Origin: JAXMAR01 sp046350295
GTDB taxonomy: Bacteria; Planctomycetota; Planctomycetia; Gemmatales; Gemmataceae
DNA length: 64,000 nucleotides
Reading direction: 5' to 3'
NCBI GenBank assembly: GCA_046350295.1
Contig: JAXMAR010000023.1
Coordinates: 43,587-107,586 of the forward strand
Positions within the stretch are counted from its first letter, which is position 1; each line of letters starts with the position of its first letter. The notes under the pieces are model-generated. The model saw only the letters and a list, made by a program, of their open reading frames with translations, did no database searches and was not told the origin of the DNA. The translations under genes were made by a program, and so were the position numbers. Shown here piece after piece: positions 24,923 through 34,350 of the stretch.

Positions 24923-25513
24923 TCAGGTCGTCTTGGACTTTTTCGAAGCGCCGGTGGCGAAGCCGGAGATCGGTATCGCCGTGATGGTGAAGTTGGTGTT
25001 CCTGGGCAGACTGTTGAAGGTGAAGGTCGCGGTTGTGGTGCTGGTGATGTCCTTCTTCTTGGGCGTGCCGTGATGCGGTGGGGACATCGAGATGACGGCG
25101 GAGACGGTGACGGTACCGGGGCCGGCGTAGCTGACCGTAGCCGTCGCCGAGGTCGGGCCCGGGCTCACGGAGTCGATGTTGAGCGCGATGGCGGAGGCCA
25201 CGGTGATGTTCTTGGCGTCGGCTCCGTCGTGCCCGGCGACTTCGTTGACGCTCAGGATGTAGGAACCCGGCGGTACGCTTTCGAAATGGAGCGTCCAGTT
25301 GGGAAGCGAGGGCGTGCAGGTCACCGTGGCGGGGTTGCTTTGAATGGTGGCGCCCGACGCCGTGTCGGTGAGTATGCCGCTGACGCTGGCGTCGGTGGGC
25401 TTGGCCGTGCCGCTGACGTCGAAATCGGCCGTCGTGAAGGTGTAGTTGTCCACCAGGTTGATGACGACCTCATCGCCCGCGGCGGTCGGCGGCATGTTTG
25501 CTTTCTTGGCCAT
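24923..25513 (-). CDS. Beta-sandwich protein of unknown function
   Basis: A 196-residue protein without signal peptide; the start is ATG 25513. The first 100 residues resemble an Ig-like or prealbumin-like unit ('TFTTADFDVSGTAKPTDASV', 'WTLHFESVPPGSYILSVNEV'), followed by a second sandwich ('TATVSYAGPGTVTVSAVISM'). It ends with a Lys-rich tail. It lies 27 bp downstream of the receptor kinase gene in the same direction, so it may be co-expressed and could be a partner or substrate. Confidence 0.65.
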   Translation of the reverse strand: MAKKANMPPTAAGDEVVINLVDNYTFTTADFDVSGTAKPTDASVSGILTDTASGATIQSNPATVTCTPSLPNWTLHFESVPPGSYILSVNEVAGHDGADAKNITVASAIALNIDSVSPGPTSATATVSYAGPGTVTVSAVISMSPPHHGTPKKKDITSTTTATFTFNSLPRNTNFTITAIPISGFATGASKKSKTT

Positions 25514-25540
25514 GGCAGTGTTCTCCAGGTTGAGTGATAG

Positions 25541-27526
25541 TTACTTCGGCATGGCCTCGATGGAACACGAGCGGAACCATGCCGAACCTCGCTTGACCAG
25601 TAAGCCCAGGCCTTCCTGGGGCAGGAATTGCGGTTGCACGAGCGGCTGCACGGGGCTCTTGGCGACAAGGAACGCGGCGCCGGTGCGCATGGCGGCGCGC
25701 GACGCCGTCCGCAGCGGCTTGCCGTCCCAGGTGATCCGGATCTCCTCCGGTTCGACCTCCAGTTCCAGCTTCCGCCACGATTCCACCTTGGATTGCCCCG
25801 CGGACTGAAAACTGGCGCCGACGCCGACGCCGGCCGGGTGGAGGCGCAGCACGAATTTGTCGGGCGCCTTCCAGTAGAGCAGGTGCAGGCTCAGGGCCAC
25901 GTCGTTGCTTTGCTCGGGCGGCCGCCCCGGAATAACCGCGATGTCGTTGAAATAGAGGCCGCAAAAACAGTGCACCGGCATGCCGTCGGCCGCGGCCTGC
26001 TTGCTGTAGCCAAGGTAGACGCCGACGGCGCCGTCCTGATCTCCGCCCTCGTGATGAACTTCCAGGCGTAAACGGTAGCGTGTGAGCGCATGGGGTGGGA
26101 GCAACTCGACGAGGCCGAAGCCGTCCGCGTGTACCGAGAAGGGCTTTTCCGCCTCGTGAGAGATCGAGTCATGCGGCCCCCTGGGCGTGACCCAGCGGTA
26201 ACCAGGCGCCGGCCCGGCGGCAGGTATGAGCGTCAGGCGCTCTTGCGTCGCCAGTTCGGCGGGAAGCGCCTGAAGCTTCTTGTTCGCCTCCGCCGTCCAG
26301 TCGCGCGTCTCGGTCACGCCGGACCCGGCAAGGAACGTCACAGCCAGGACCACTGAAAAGACGAGAAGCAGGGCGAGAGCCGCGCACGCGGCCGGATGGC
26401 GCCGCGCCTGGCGCCAGAGGCGGCGCGGCCAGCGCTCCGGTAGGATCGCCTCGCCGCGCTGCCAGCGTTGCAGATCATCGGCGAGCGCCTGCGCGCTGTA
26501 ACGAGCAGCGGGCTGTTTCTCGAGGCAGCGCAGGCAGATGGCTTCGAGATGGCAGTCGAGCTTCGGCCGCACCCGACGAAGCAGCGGCGGCTCTTGCGTG
26601 CGCACGGCCAGGCGGACGGCGTCCGGGTCTTTCCCTTGAAAGGGGCGCTGGCCGGCGAGCATCTCATAGAGCATGACGCCGATCGACCAGACGTCAGCGG
26701 CGCCGGTGACGTTGGCCGTCTCGCCGGCCGCTTGCTCGGGAGACATGTAGGAGGCGGTGCCGACGACCGCGCCGGCACTTGTGAGCTGCGTGTCGCTGGA
26801 GTCGCCGCCGCCGGGCTGATCGGCGTGGCGGTCGAAGAGCTTGACGAGGCCAAAGTCGCTGACGAGAGGTTCGTCCAGGTCCGCCTTGAGCAGGACGTTG
26901 CCGGGCTTCAGATCGCGGTGGACGACATTCTTGCCGTGCAGGTAGTGCACGGCCTGGGCAATCTTGACGGTGAGGGCGACTGCCGCCTCGGGGCTGGTCG
27001 CCAGACGGCCCAGTTGCCGGGTGAGAGCGCCGCCGGCGACATACTCCATGGTGAAGTAGGGATTTCCGGCGTGTTGCCCGGCGGCATAGATGCGGACGAT
27101 GCGCGGGTGCTCGAACTGGGCCATCGCGCGGATTTCCAGCTGAAAGCGTTCCGCCGCCTCGGGGTTCAGGACGGCGCGCGGCTGGATCATCTTGAGCGCT
27201 TCGATGCGGTCGATGGCGCGGTTCTTGACCTTGTACACGACCCCCATGCCGCCGTGTCCGAGGGCCCCCAGCACCTCGTAACCGGGAATCACCGGCCATT
27301 CCGGCTGCGTTTCCGTTCTGGGCCCCAACGTCGCCGTCTTGCCCGCGGGGCCGCTTGTTAACACCGGGACTGGGGGGAGACCCTCGCGGGCCTGAATGCG
27401 GCGCCTGAGCTCGTCAACCAAATCCGGGGTGTCGGCACAGAGATCTTCGAGCGCGATGGTCCGGCCTTGCGAGCGCAGGGTTTCCCATTGCAGCAGTAGC
27501 TCGGTCAAGCGCGACTCTGGGTGCAT
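25541..27526 (-). CDS. PKN-type receptor Ser/Thr protein kinase
   Basis: A 661-residue membrane kinase. After an N-terminal helix-rich segment (1-50), the kinase domain spans about 80-350: glycine loop 'LGALGHGGMGVVYKV', catalytic Lys in 'IEALKM', 'HRDLKPGNVLL', 'VSDFGLVKLF' and 'TASYMSPEQAAGE'. One transmembrane helix follows ('CAALALLLVFSVVLAVTFLA'). The C-terminal about 240 residues are extracytoplasmic and beta-rich, with a LamG/DUF1583-like end ('VEPEEIRITWDGKPLRT'). It is likely a sensor that phosphorylates cytoplasmic targets; the ligand is unknown. Confidence 0.92.
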   Translation of the reverse strand: MHPESRLTELLLQWETLRSQGRTIALEDLCADTPDLVDELRRRIQAREGLPPVPVLTSGPAGKTATLGPRTETQPEWPVIPGYEVLGALGHGGMGVVYKVKNRAIDRIEALKMIQPRAVLNPEAAERFQLEIRAMAQFEHPRIVRIYAAGQHAGNPYFTMEYVAGGALTRQLGRLATSPEAAVALTVKIAQAVHYLHGKNVVHRDLKPGNVLLKADLDEPLVSDFGLVKLFDRHADQPGGGDSSDTQLTSAGAVVGTASYMSPEQAAGETANVTGAADVWSIGVMLYEMLAGQRPFQGKDPDAVRLAVRTQEPPLLRRVRPKLDCHLEAICLRCLEKQPAARYSAQALADDLQRWQRGEAILPERWPRRLWRQARRHPAACAALALLLVFSVVLAVTFLAGSGVTETRDWTAEANKKLQALPAELATQERLTLIPAAGPAPGYRWVTPRGPHDSISHEAEKPFSVHADGFGLVELLPPHALTRYRLRLEVHHEGGDQDGAVGVYLGYSKQAAADGMPVHCFCGLYFNDIAVIPGRPPEQSNDVALSLHLLYWKAPDKFVLRLHPAGVGVGASFQSAGQSKVESWRKLELEVEPEEIRITWDGKPLRTASRAAMRTGAAFLVAKSPVQPLVQPQFLPQEGLGLLVKRGSAWFRSCSIEAMPK

Positions 27527-27602
27527 GAGCGAGGCTTCCCCCTAGCGGTCGCCCGACGCGGACAGGACCCTTTTGAGCTGCGTTGGGATGGGATGTTTTG
27601 AG

Positions 27603-27647
27603 CTACCCGGCCTGGATTCGAACCAGGACAAAGAGAACCAAAATCTC
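27603..27647 (-). pseudogene. tRNA-Gln(UUG) 3' half, probable attachment-site remnant
   Basis: Read on the minus strand, the segment contains the anticodon arm with TTTTGGT (anticodon TTG), a short variable region, a perfect T-arm (CCTGG-TTCGAAT-CCAGG) and the acceptor 3' strand CCGGGTA plus discriminator G. No matching 5' strand (TACCCGG) or D-arm exists upstream; the sequence departs within the anticodon stem. That is the usual crossover point for tyrosine integrases. The same end would have completed an intact tRNA before insertion. Confidence 0.75.
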
Positions 27648-27833
27648 ACTCGGCGTTTGTCGAGGAGTCGCAAGAAAACCACGGCCTTCTTGCGAAGTTC
27701 ATTCGCCGGTTGAACTTGTGGCAAGGTAGTTATCGGTCCATTTTAGGCACGTCTAGGTCTGATTTGGCCGGTCTGGGCGGCCATTTGTAACCCTATTGTA
27801 ACTCGGTCTTCAAGGCGCCGAACCGAGGAATCG

Positions 27834-28646
27834 TCAGCCAAGACACCGACCGCCGACGCCCCACACTTTCACGCGACGGCCAAATATCCGTCGATAGCAA
27901 AAGCAGGGCTTCACTTGAAATGCAGCGATAGCGCCCAACGCGTACGTCCTCGCCTCCGCTCCAATGCCGGGAGAGGCAACGGCGGTTGCAAGGGCAGACA
28001 GAAACGCGCTGTCGCAGTCGCAGTGGTGGCCATTCTCATCGATGCACAGATCGTGGCTCTTGCAGGCTGCGTCGACTGCATCTACAGGAGGTGTCTCGGG
28101 TGATGACGTTCGACAGTTTCCGCACCAGCGCCCGTACTCTGGAGTGCACGGATCAAACGCAGATGCGGGAAAGCGCAGAAGGCGGTCACCCAAATCCGTT
28201 CTGGTGTCGAACGGGGTCTGGCTAGAAGGAGTTGCTACGCCGCTCGTCGGCGGCGCGATGGGCACATGCATACCGGCGAGTCCCTCATCGGGCGCTCTGG
28301 GTATCGGCATGGCGGTCGATACCAGCGATCGCGCCGTCTCAAGGGGCATCGGCACGGCATTCAGCAGATCGCGCAACATCCTTGCTTCCGCCGTCTGCGG
28401 TTCCTTCATTTCAAGGCGGACGAGGTCATGAGTGTGATCCCGACAGGGGACTTTTCCCAACCACGTCACGTTCGTGATGAGGTCGATGGGTATCGAAACC
28501 CATCGTCGGCAGGATGTCCCTGCCGCGAACATCAACGTGTTTGGGTCATCTGCTTTTTTGACCATCCCTTCCAGGGCGAATGTTTCTTTTAGCCGATCTT
28601 CGTTCAGTGCCTTGATGAAATCCTGGATAGAGAACGACTCCGCCAT
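27834..28646 (-). CDS. Phospholipase-A2-like domain protein
   Basis: A 270-residue protein from ATG 28646, preceded by GGAGG. Residues 1-100 form an unassigned domain, then a Pro/Ser/Thr-rich linker (about 100-165). The C-terminal domain (about 168-270) matches the phospholipase A2 pattern: 'YGRWCGNC', then 'VDAACKSHDLCID', where the catalytic His198-Asp199 pair and flanking cysteines correspond to the Cx3HDxC core. Many cysteines (C174, C177, C195, C201, C209, C211) suggest disulfides. No signal peptide is seen, so the export route is open. It may be an effector carried by the element. Confidence 0.65.
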   Translation of the reverse strand: MAESFSIQDFIKALNEDRLKETFALEGMVKKADDPNTLMFAAGTSCRRWVSIPIDLITNVTWLGKVPCRDHTHDLVRLEMKEPQTAEARMLRDLLNAVPMPLETARSLVSTAMPIPRAPDEGLAGMHVPIAPPTSGVATPSSQTPFDTRTDLGDRLLRFPASAFDPCTPEYGRWCGNCRTSSPETPPVDAVDAACKSHDLCIDENGHHCDCDSAFLSALATAVASPGIGAEARTYALGAIAAFQVKPCFCYRRIFGRRVKVWGVGGRCLG

Positions 28647-28741
28647 GGCGTACCCTCCACGCGAGGATGCGACGAATGTATCCCAGATAAACGTAGGCAG
28701 GCGGATGCAGGAAGCAAGGTAGCTTGCTTGGCTGGTGCGAC

Positions 28742-29740
28742 TCACAGCACGGTCCGAACCTGCGACCGCGCTCGCGATGTAATTGCATCGACAATCTGCT
28801 GATCAAGGACACCGAAACTGGAGACGTACCGATGTGCGAGATGCGTCTCGAACTCCATAAGTGACTCGCGATTCGGCCAAGGCAAGGTCGTCACCTCATC
28901 AATCGCTGGAAGTGCAGGCCCCAACAGTCGCCGCCCCGGCATGTGCTTAACAAGATCTGCGTTGAACGGATTGGGCATGAACACCTGCGGCAAGTTCCTG
29001 CACTGGATACTGACATGCGCATAGGTGGCCGAGTAGACTCCATGAGATCGCAGGAGTCTCGCTCCAAAACGGATCATGGCCGCGGTCATCGAGCAAATCG
29101 CCTCGCCAGGAAGAAGCATTACTTCCCTTTTTGTGCCATCGTGCTCGGTGACCGGCTGGGGAAGCGGTGGGATGAGGGCTCTCGCTCTTGTCGCGCACGC
29201 TTCGTGAATGACGACCGCAACCGGCACGTCGAGGCTGCGCGATTCGGGCAGGCTGTTGAGCCCGTGGGAGTAACCTTCGACGAGGCCTTCCGTCTGCGCA
29301 GGCAAAATGTGCTCATGTAGATAAGGATTGGCGAGGAGCACATGGTAGTCCATGAAACGGCGGGCCAATTGCTGCGCCGTCGTGAGTCGTTGCTGCTCGG
29401 GAAACGCTGGACAAACAGTGACGTCAATCGCCGCATGCCTCTCACGCACCTCTGGAAGGATGGCACTGTGATACTTGGATTACCAGATTTCGAAAAGGCG
29501 CCGCTCGGCCTGCTCAAATGGGCTGGCGCCGAGCGAGAGCAGCCTGTCTGCCCTCGCGCAGCTGCCGTATAAATCGAGGGACGGTTGCCGAGGTTCCTTG
29601 TAGTCACGCACGCGGTAGGCTCGTTCGTCGCCGACCGATACGTGCAGGGTCTCGCCACTCTGCGCCGATGACGAGGATGGCGCAATGGCGTCGTTTGGGT
29701 TGACGAGACATTGCTGGAAAACGACGCCACCTCGAGCATT
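28742..29740 (-). pseudogene. Interrupted gene of unknown function
   Basis: Two stretches in the same frame are separated by one in-frame TAA. The upstream stretch ('RDYKEPRQPSLDLYGSCA', 'SPFEQAERRLFEIW') lacks a start codon after the preceding stop; the downstream stretch ('SKYHSAILPEVRERHAAIDV' to the end at 28742) is 235 codons if begun at GTG 29449. The predicted junction reads W-stop-S-K-Y, as from a Tyr or Trp codon mutated to TAA. It looks like one gene with a nonsense mutation and a lost 5' end. No family recognised. Confidence 0.5.
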
Positions 29741-29944
29741 ACGGCCTAGCAGGCTTGGTGGATGACCTGGTTTGGATTGTTGCCCAATGCTGCTCCGTCA
29801 AACGGCGGCACTGGCAGTTCGTTGTTTTCGTCGACTCAAATATGATTAAAACCGCCCTGCGTGTTGCGTAAGCGCAAGCCAGCTTGGCGATGCCGTTCGC
29901 ATTCGGCAGCTCGCGTAGCCAGTCAAGCGAAATGCCTTCGCGAA

Positions 29945-30915
29945 CACGCCGCCACAAAAAGGCGACGACATCTTGAAACGTCAAACGCTCCACGGGTTTT
30001 CCAAACAAAACGCACCTCCGACGTGGGGCAAAACCTCAGTAAACGAAGTAAGTAGGCGGGGGACTTGGACAAACGATCCCGCGAGCAGATGCTCGTCAAC
30101 GTTGTCCGTGGATCGGCATGCCCCGCGAAGTCCTGAAGATCAATTATATCAAGCCCCGCTCTCGCGCGGTCGTAAGCGGTTGCGCGGAGCATGAAGTGGA
30201 CGGTGATCGCGGGATCGAGATGCAGGCGGTGAACGTACCGCTCGATGAAGCCGCTGCACCGCCAGCGTCGAGGTCTTGGCCGCAAATCCCGTCCGCGTCC
30301 GCGCGTCCTCAGCGGCCGGAAGAGCGGTAGACCTTGCGCGTCAGGGCGCAACCGCCAGCCGATGCTTCGGGGTGGAGCGGCACGCGGCATCCCTTCCGCC
30401 CTTGCCGCGAATTTCGAGCTGCTTGTGGCCCGCGGTCATCTTGTAGTCTTGGATGCGCTCGGCGAGTTCCCCGACGGCGGCCGGTGTAGGCGAGGACCGC
30501 AAGGAGGCGGTCGCGGAGGCCAGCGGCGTCTCGTGGTCAGGGGCATCGAGGCAAGCGCCCGGCTTGCTCCTTCGGTGTGAGCGCGACTGTGCGGCCATCC
30601 TTCGGAAGCGGGACGCTGACAAAATCACTGTGCGCGGATTGGCGCCGGCGTAGCCGCGCAGGTCTGAAGGTAACTGAAGAGCGACCGGAGGACGCGTGAT
30701 CTTCCGGACGATCACGCGGAGTTCGAAAGCCCGCGTGCGCGGAGGTGCTCGCCAGGCAGCAGCTTGAGTTGTACGCGAGCGAGGTGATCGAGCGCGTCGG
30801 TATAATGCCGGCGAAGGCGAGGAACTGTCGCAGTTCCGGCTGTAGGCGGCTCAGGTCTCCAAAGATGGGAGCGTCAGGCAGGCGGTGCAGGCTTCTGCGA
30901 AGAAGCGCCATGTGT
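29945..30915 (-). pseudogene. Degraded tyrosine recombinase (integrase)
   Basis: Fragments in several frames align in order with tyrosine integrases: 'VPLPKDGRTVALTPKEQAGR', then 'DAPDHETPLASATASL', then 'LAERIQDYKMTAGHKQLEIR', then the catalytic region 'HFMLRATAYDRARAGLDIID' and 'AGHADPRTTLTSICSRDRL'. The H-x-x-R and GHAD residues are still present, but the nucleophilic Tyr in the expected TLTY position is Ser. Multiple frameshifts separate the parts. It was probably the integrase of the element and is inactive. Confidence 0.68.
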
Positions 30916-32061
30916 GAGACCTTCGGTCAAGCCTTCGAAGGTGGGGTGGTCGGCGTGGACACCGCGACCGTTTCCTGGTCTCCTGACACATCGCCCGGAC
31001 GAGCACCGTCTGGTCTTGACCGGTGATCCGATTCCTGGTCGGCGAGTACTTCACCCGGCAGCCGTCCATTTTCGCTTGACGTTAGGGCGACTCCGTTGGC
31101 TGCCAATGGTCGAGGAGAAGCGATTCACGTCGCGCAAAGTGCGTTTGCCGAACCATGGGAATAAGAGGAAAAGAATGCCGGGAAAAGGAAACCGGCCTTG
31201 TGGCAAGGTTGGCAGGCGACAAGACCATCGAGTCGCTAGACAGGCAAGACGGGAGGTGAGCAGACCACAGAACAGTGGTTGTGGCAAAGACAACTGCGCT
31301 GGGACCACGGACGGGCCTTGAGCGTGCGTGATCAGGACACGAACGCAGCGATGTGGCAAGTCGTGAATGGACAATTCTCCAGGAAATGTAGCGCCCGTTC
31401 GCCAGCCGTCCCAGGGCAAGAAGCGCCAGCCCTTCGCCGCGAGTCGGCTGAGGGAGCGGCGGGCAGGAAGCGGGTACAGGAGAGGAGTCTGCGCCGGTTG
31501 AAGGCCCGACCCAGTCGGGCAACAAGCGTAACGGTGGACAGGCTGCCCGTCGGTAAGCACTGTATGGCGTCTTGCCTGTCAATGACAAGATCGGTCTGAC
31601 AGGAAAACCTCAATAATCGTCTGCATCCCTCTAGTGGGCGCGCGTGGATGCAACTCTGACGTAACTCACAGTGCGTCGTCGACAGTCCTCCACTCGCTTT
31701 CGCTGACGGCACGGAGCACGGTCGATCTCCGTGCACGCTCCTCCAGCTTTGGAAGGCTAATGCCGTTCAAGCTAGAGTCGGCCAGGCGCGTACATGCCCC
31801 CAGGATTGTGGGGACGCAGTTGAAGGACGAGCGTCACGTACTCCGGCCCGTGCATGTCCTCCTTGAATCCCCAAACGTCTTGATCCTTCACGTTCAAATG
31901 CCGGTACTCGCTTACGATCGATCAATTCGGACATGGTCGCCTCGCGCGTTGCAGATGGCCTCGCGCCTATCGTACCGAAATCGTTGGCCTCGTCCCCATC
32001 ATGGACACGCGCCGGGCAGGTTTGTGCTGAGAGCACACGCGATGCTATGGTCTCCTCCTTT
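30916..32061. other. 1.1-kb degraded stretch, no gene recognised
   Basis: No reading frame on either strand has coding-like composition or family similarity over more than about 45 codons. A short minus-strand stretch near 31780-31930 reads 'DVWGFKEDMHGPEYVTLVLQ' and may be a gene relic. The region joins the integrase remains to the methyltransferase pseudogene. Confidence 0.55.
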
Positions 32062-32961
32062 ATGATCCGCCATCTGGAAGGCGATTGCGGCGTCCTGCCC
32101 ACGCTGAAGGCGAGTTCTTTCTGATGCGTCGTCACGTCGCCGCCGTACTGGAAGAAGCGCTTCTGCCGGACGATCCATTCCGCCGAGGCCTGGAGATCGG
32201 GCAGGAAGCGGCGGTCAAAGAGTACATCGGGACGCTCGTCGCGGTCTTCCGGCAGGTCGCGGTGCTCATGGGCAATGGGACTCTGTGGCTCAACCTCGGC
32301 GACAGCTACGCCGACAAGAAGACGGCGACCGCCGCTGGCGTGCAAGAACGGCGACCTCATCGGACTGCCGTGGCGAGTCGCGATGGCGGCCGAGCCGGGG
32401 TGGTATCTCGCAGCGACACGATCTGGGCGAAGCCGAACCCGAAGCCCGAGCGTACGCGACCGGCCCACGAAGGCGCACGAGTACCTGTTCCTCCTCACGA
32501 AGCGCCAGCAGTATCACTACGACGCGGACGCGATCCGCGAACCATGTACCTCAACCGGCGGCGCCTGCTTCGGAAAGCAACGCCACTCCACGGAAGGGAC
32601 CGGGGCGCAGAGCCGCCGCCTAAAGTCGCCGGCCGAGCGCAATCACCCGCTCGGGAAGAACAAGCGGTCGGTTTGGAAGATTCCCGTTCGCTCCTATCCC
32701 GGTGCGCATTTCGCCGTGTTTCCAGCAGAATTGGTGCGTCCCTGTATTCTGGCGGGCTGCCCGAAGGGCGAGACGGTCCTCGATCCGTTCGCTGGGACGG
32801 GGACCGTGGGCGCTGTCGCGGAGGGGCTGGACCGTGATGCCGTGCTGATCGAGTTGAACCCAGTCTACGTCGATATGCAGAGAGGGCGAAACGCGCTCAA
32901 CCGCGTGTTGCAAGAGAAAGAGGCGAGCCCACAAGAGAAGGCCGAAGGCTGGCTCTTCTGA
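32062..32961 (+). pseudogene. Frameshifted site-specific DNA methyltransferase (N4/N6 type)
   Basis: The gene begins 'MIRHLEGDCGVLPTL' at 32062. The catalytic motif 'VTSPPYW' is in one frame near 32130, the segment 'EYIGTLVAVFRQVAVLMGNG' in another, 'GDLIGLPWRVAMAAEPGWYL' in the third, and the C-terminal SAM-binding 'LDPFAGTGTVGAVAEGLDRD' near 32780-32830 follows 'KAHEYLFLLTKRQQYHYDAD'. Together they reproduce the order of a beta-class SPPYW methyltransferase, but at least three frame changes are needed. It is inactive as one polypeptide. It was likely part of the element's restriction evasion. Confidence 0.75.
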
Positions 32962-32972
32962 TCTTTGGCGTA

Positions 32973-33329
32973 TCAAAGAGCGAGTGCGGCCCTCAAGCAT
33001 GCATCGACTCGCGACATCATTGTTTCCGGCAGATTGCCGAGCGTCCGCGCGATCCTGCTCTGCTCGACGGTGAAGACGTTCTCGCACTTGATCGCGGAGG
33101 TATGCAAGAGGCCCGTGTGCTTTCCCGCCTGCGTCGCGATGTCGATCAGCAGTTGCGTCGGCTCGCGAGCGGCACGGTCCGTCGTCGAAGTGATCATGGC
33201 GACAATCGTGTTTCGCAAGCGGTCGTTGTTCGCGTCGCACTGCACGACGATGGCCGGGCGGACCTTGCTGCCCTTGCCGTCCGCGAATGGGAAGGCCAGG
33301 AGAACGATGTCGCCGCGTCGGAGCTTCAT
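32973..33329 (-). CDS. MazF/PemK-type ribonuclease toxin
   Basis: A 118-residue protein from ATG 33329 with the PemK/MazF fold: 'MKLRRGDIVLLAFPFADGKG', 'KVRPAIVVQCDA', then 'LIDIATQAGKHTGLLHTSAI', and the C-terminal 'ENVFTVEQSRIARTLGNLP'. These toxins are sequence-specific mRNA endonucleases that bind the antitoxin as a dimer. Its ATG overlaps the TGA of the upstream antitoxin gene by ATGA, so the pair is translationally coupled. It is intact, unlike its neighbours. Confidence 0.88.
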   Translation of the reverse strand: MKLRRGDIVLLAFPFADGKGSKVRPAIVVQCDANNDRLRNTIVAMITSTTDRAAREPTQLLIDIATQAGKHTGLLHTSAIKCENVFTVEQSRIARTLGNLPETMMSRVDACLRAALAL

Positions 33330-33592
33330 GCAGGCGAGGAATCTTTGGCATGTCCGTCGTAGGCGTCCATCGCTGGATCCGCCCACCCTTCGGCTGCCGC
33401 AACAGCGTCCTGCAAGGGGTAGCTCTCGCGCACCGGGAAGTCCTCTCCCTGGAGAAGCGAACGAATCCGCTGGAAGTCCTGCGCGGGCAGAAGCACATAG
33501 GTCATGTGCCGTTGGTCGTCGAACACGAAGACCGGCGCCCCGCCTTCGGCGTCCAGAGCCTGCCGTTGATCGTCACTGAGCTTGGGAGTCAT
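33326..33592 (-). CDS. Antitoxin of the MazF/PemK pair
   Basis: An 88-residue protein from ATG 33592, placed directly upstream of the toxin and overlapping it by 4 bp. The sequence 'VFVFDDQRHMTYVLLPAQDF' followed by 'RIRSLLQGEDFPVRESYPLQ' fits small antitoxins of MazF-type operons, with a disordered acidic C-terminal tail (about 60-88) that would wrap the toxin. It probably also autoregulates the operon. Identification comes mainly from position and length. Confidence 0.7.
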   Translation of the reverse strand: MTPKLSDDQRQALDAEGGAPVFVFDDQRHMTYVLLPAQDFQRIRSLLQGEDFPVRESYPLQDAVAAAEGWADPAMDAYDGHAKDSSPA

Positions 33593-33644
33593 TGGAGAAG
33601 TGATGCCAAAATCATAGCATAGACGGCCCGGCGCAGAAAGCATT

Positions 33645-33890
33645 GCGACGCGGTGCTGCACCGACGGCACGCCGAATACCTGTTCCATGCTCTATGGCGC
33701 CGCTCGGCGGATCGCCAAGGAGATGGGCTTTCGCCGGCTGCTCACATACACCCTCCGAAGTGAACCCGGTACGTCGCTCAAAGCGAGCGGATGGGTGCAG
33801 ACTGCGGAAGTGCAGGGCCGGTCGTGGAGCCGGTCGCGGCGACCTCGCCGAGACAAGCATCCGACGGAACCGAAGCGTCGCTGGGAGTGT
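33645..33890 (+). pseudogene. XF1762-family N-acetyltransferase, 3' fragment
   Basis: About 80 codons of the C-terminal half of an XF1762-type acetyltransferase remain: 'DGTPNTCSMLYGAARRIAKE', 'FRRLLTYTLRSEPGTSLKAS', then the basic end 'SWSRSRRPRRDKHPTEPKRR'. The N-terminal half is absent upstream of about 33645. The fragment is downstream of the toxin-antitoxin genes and opposite in strand. Confidence 0.65.
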
Positions 33891-33936
33891 ATGCTTGCCT
33901 GCCGGGCACAAGAACACCGTGATCGTGGGCTCTACA

Positions 33937-33962
33937 AAGCCCCCTGCATGTGCAAGGGGCTT
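33937..33962. terminator. Hairpin at a gene end
   Basis: AAGCCCC (33937-33943) and GGGGCTT (33956-33962) form a stem continued by TGC/GCA. It lies 22 bp beyond the end of the gene at 33985. There is no clear T-run, so it may be a hairpin without efficient termination. Confidence 0.55.
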
Positions 33963-33984
33963 ACGTCTGAGAGCGATACAGTGG

Positions 33985-34350
33985 TCAGTAGGGGATGGTT
34001 TCGGAAGGCGGCGCCTCGCCGTTGTCGGCGCCGTGCAGTTCGTCGTATTCCTCGCCCTCGACCGGCTGACCCGGTAGCGGCGTGGAGGCGATATACTGCC
34101 GTGCGTGCGCGAGGATCAACTCCAAAGTGGCCAGGTCCACGGGGCGGTACGAGGTGGCGTCCTTCCACTTGCCCGTCTCCGGCTCGAGGTATCGGCGCGG
34201 GGCCAGGGTCACGGACCGGAAGAACCGTTTCCCCTGGGGCGTGTCCACCTCATTGAGCCAGATCGCCAGACCGAGGCCGTTGTGTAGCGGCCCAAACTTC
34301 TTCTCGGGACGGCGCGGCGTGCGCGCCGCTGCTTTCGTTTTCGCGGCCAT
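33985..34350 (-). CDS. Conserved-looking plasmid-type hypothetical protein
   Basis: A 121-residue protein from ATG 34350 with an excellent ribosome binding site (GAAGGAGG). A basic Ala/Lys/Pro-rich N-terminus (1-17) precedes a compact domain with 'GLGLAIWLNEVDTPQGKRFF' and 'RSVTLAPRRYLEPETGKWKD', suggesting a beta-sheet around a tryptophan core. An acidic tail ends it. It is the first gene after a hairpin leader that resembles the leader at 42.8 kb. No family assigned. Confidence 0.65.
   Translation of the reverse strand: MAAKTKAAARTPRRPEKKFGPLHNGLGLAIWLNEVDTPQGKRFFRSVTLAPRRYLEPETGKWKDATSYRPVDLATLELILAHARQYIASTPLPGQPVEGEEYDELHGADNGEAPPSETIPY

Noticed and set aside
31051..31600. Open frames of 168-169 codons on minus at 31.1-31.6 kb
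   Set aside because: They overlap each other in two frames, with Pro/Arg/Leu-rich random-like composition and no motif.
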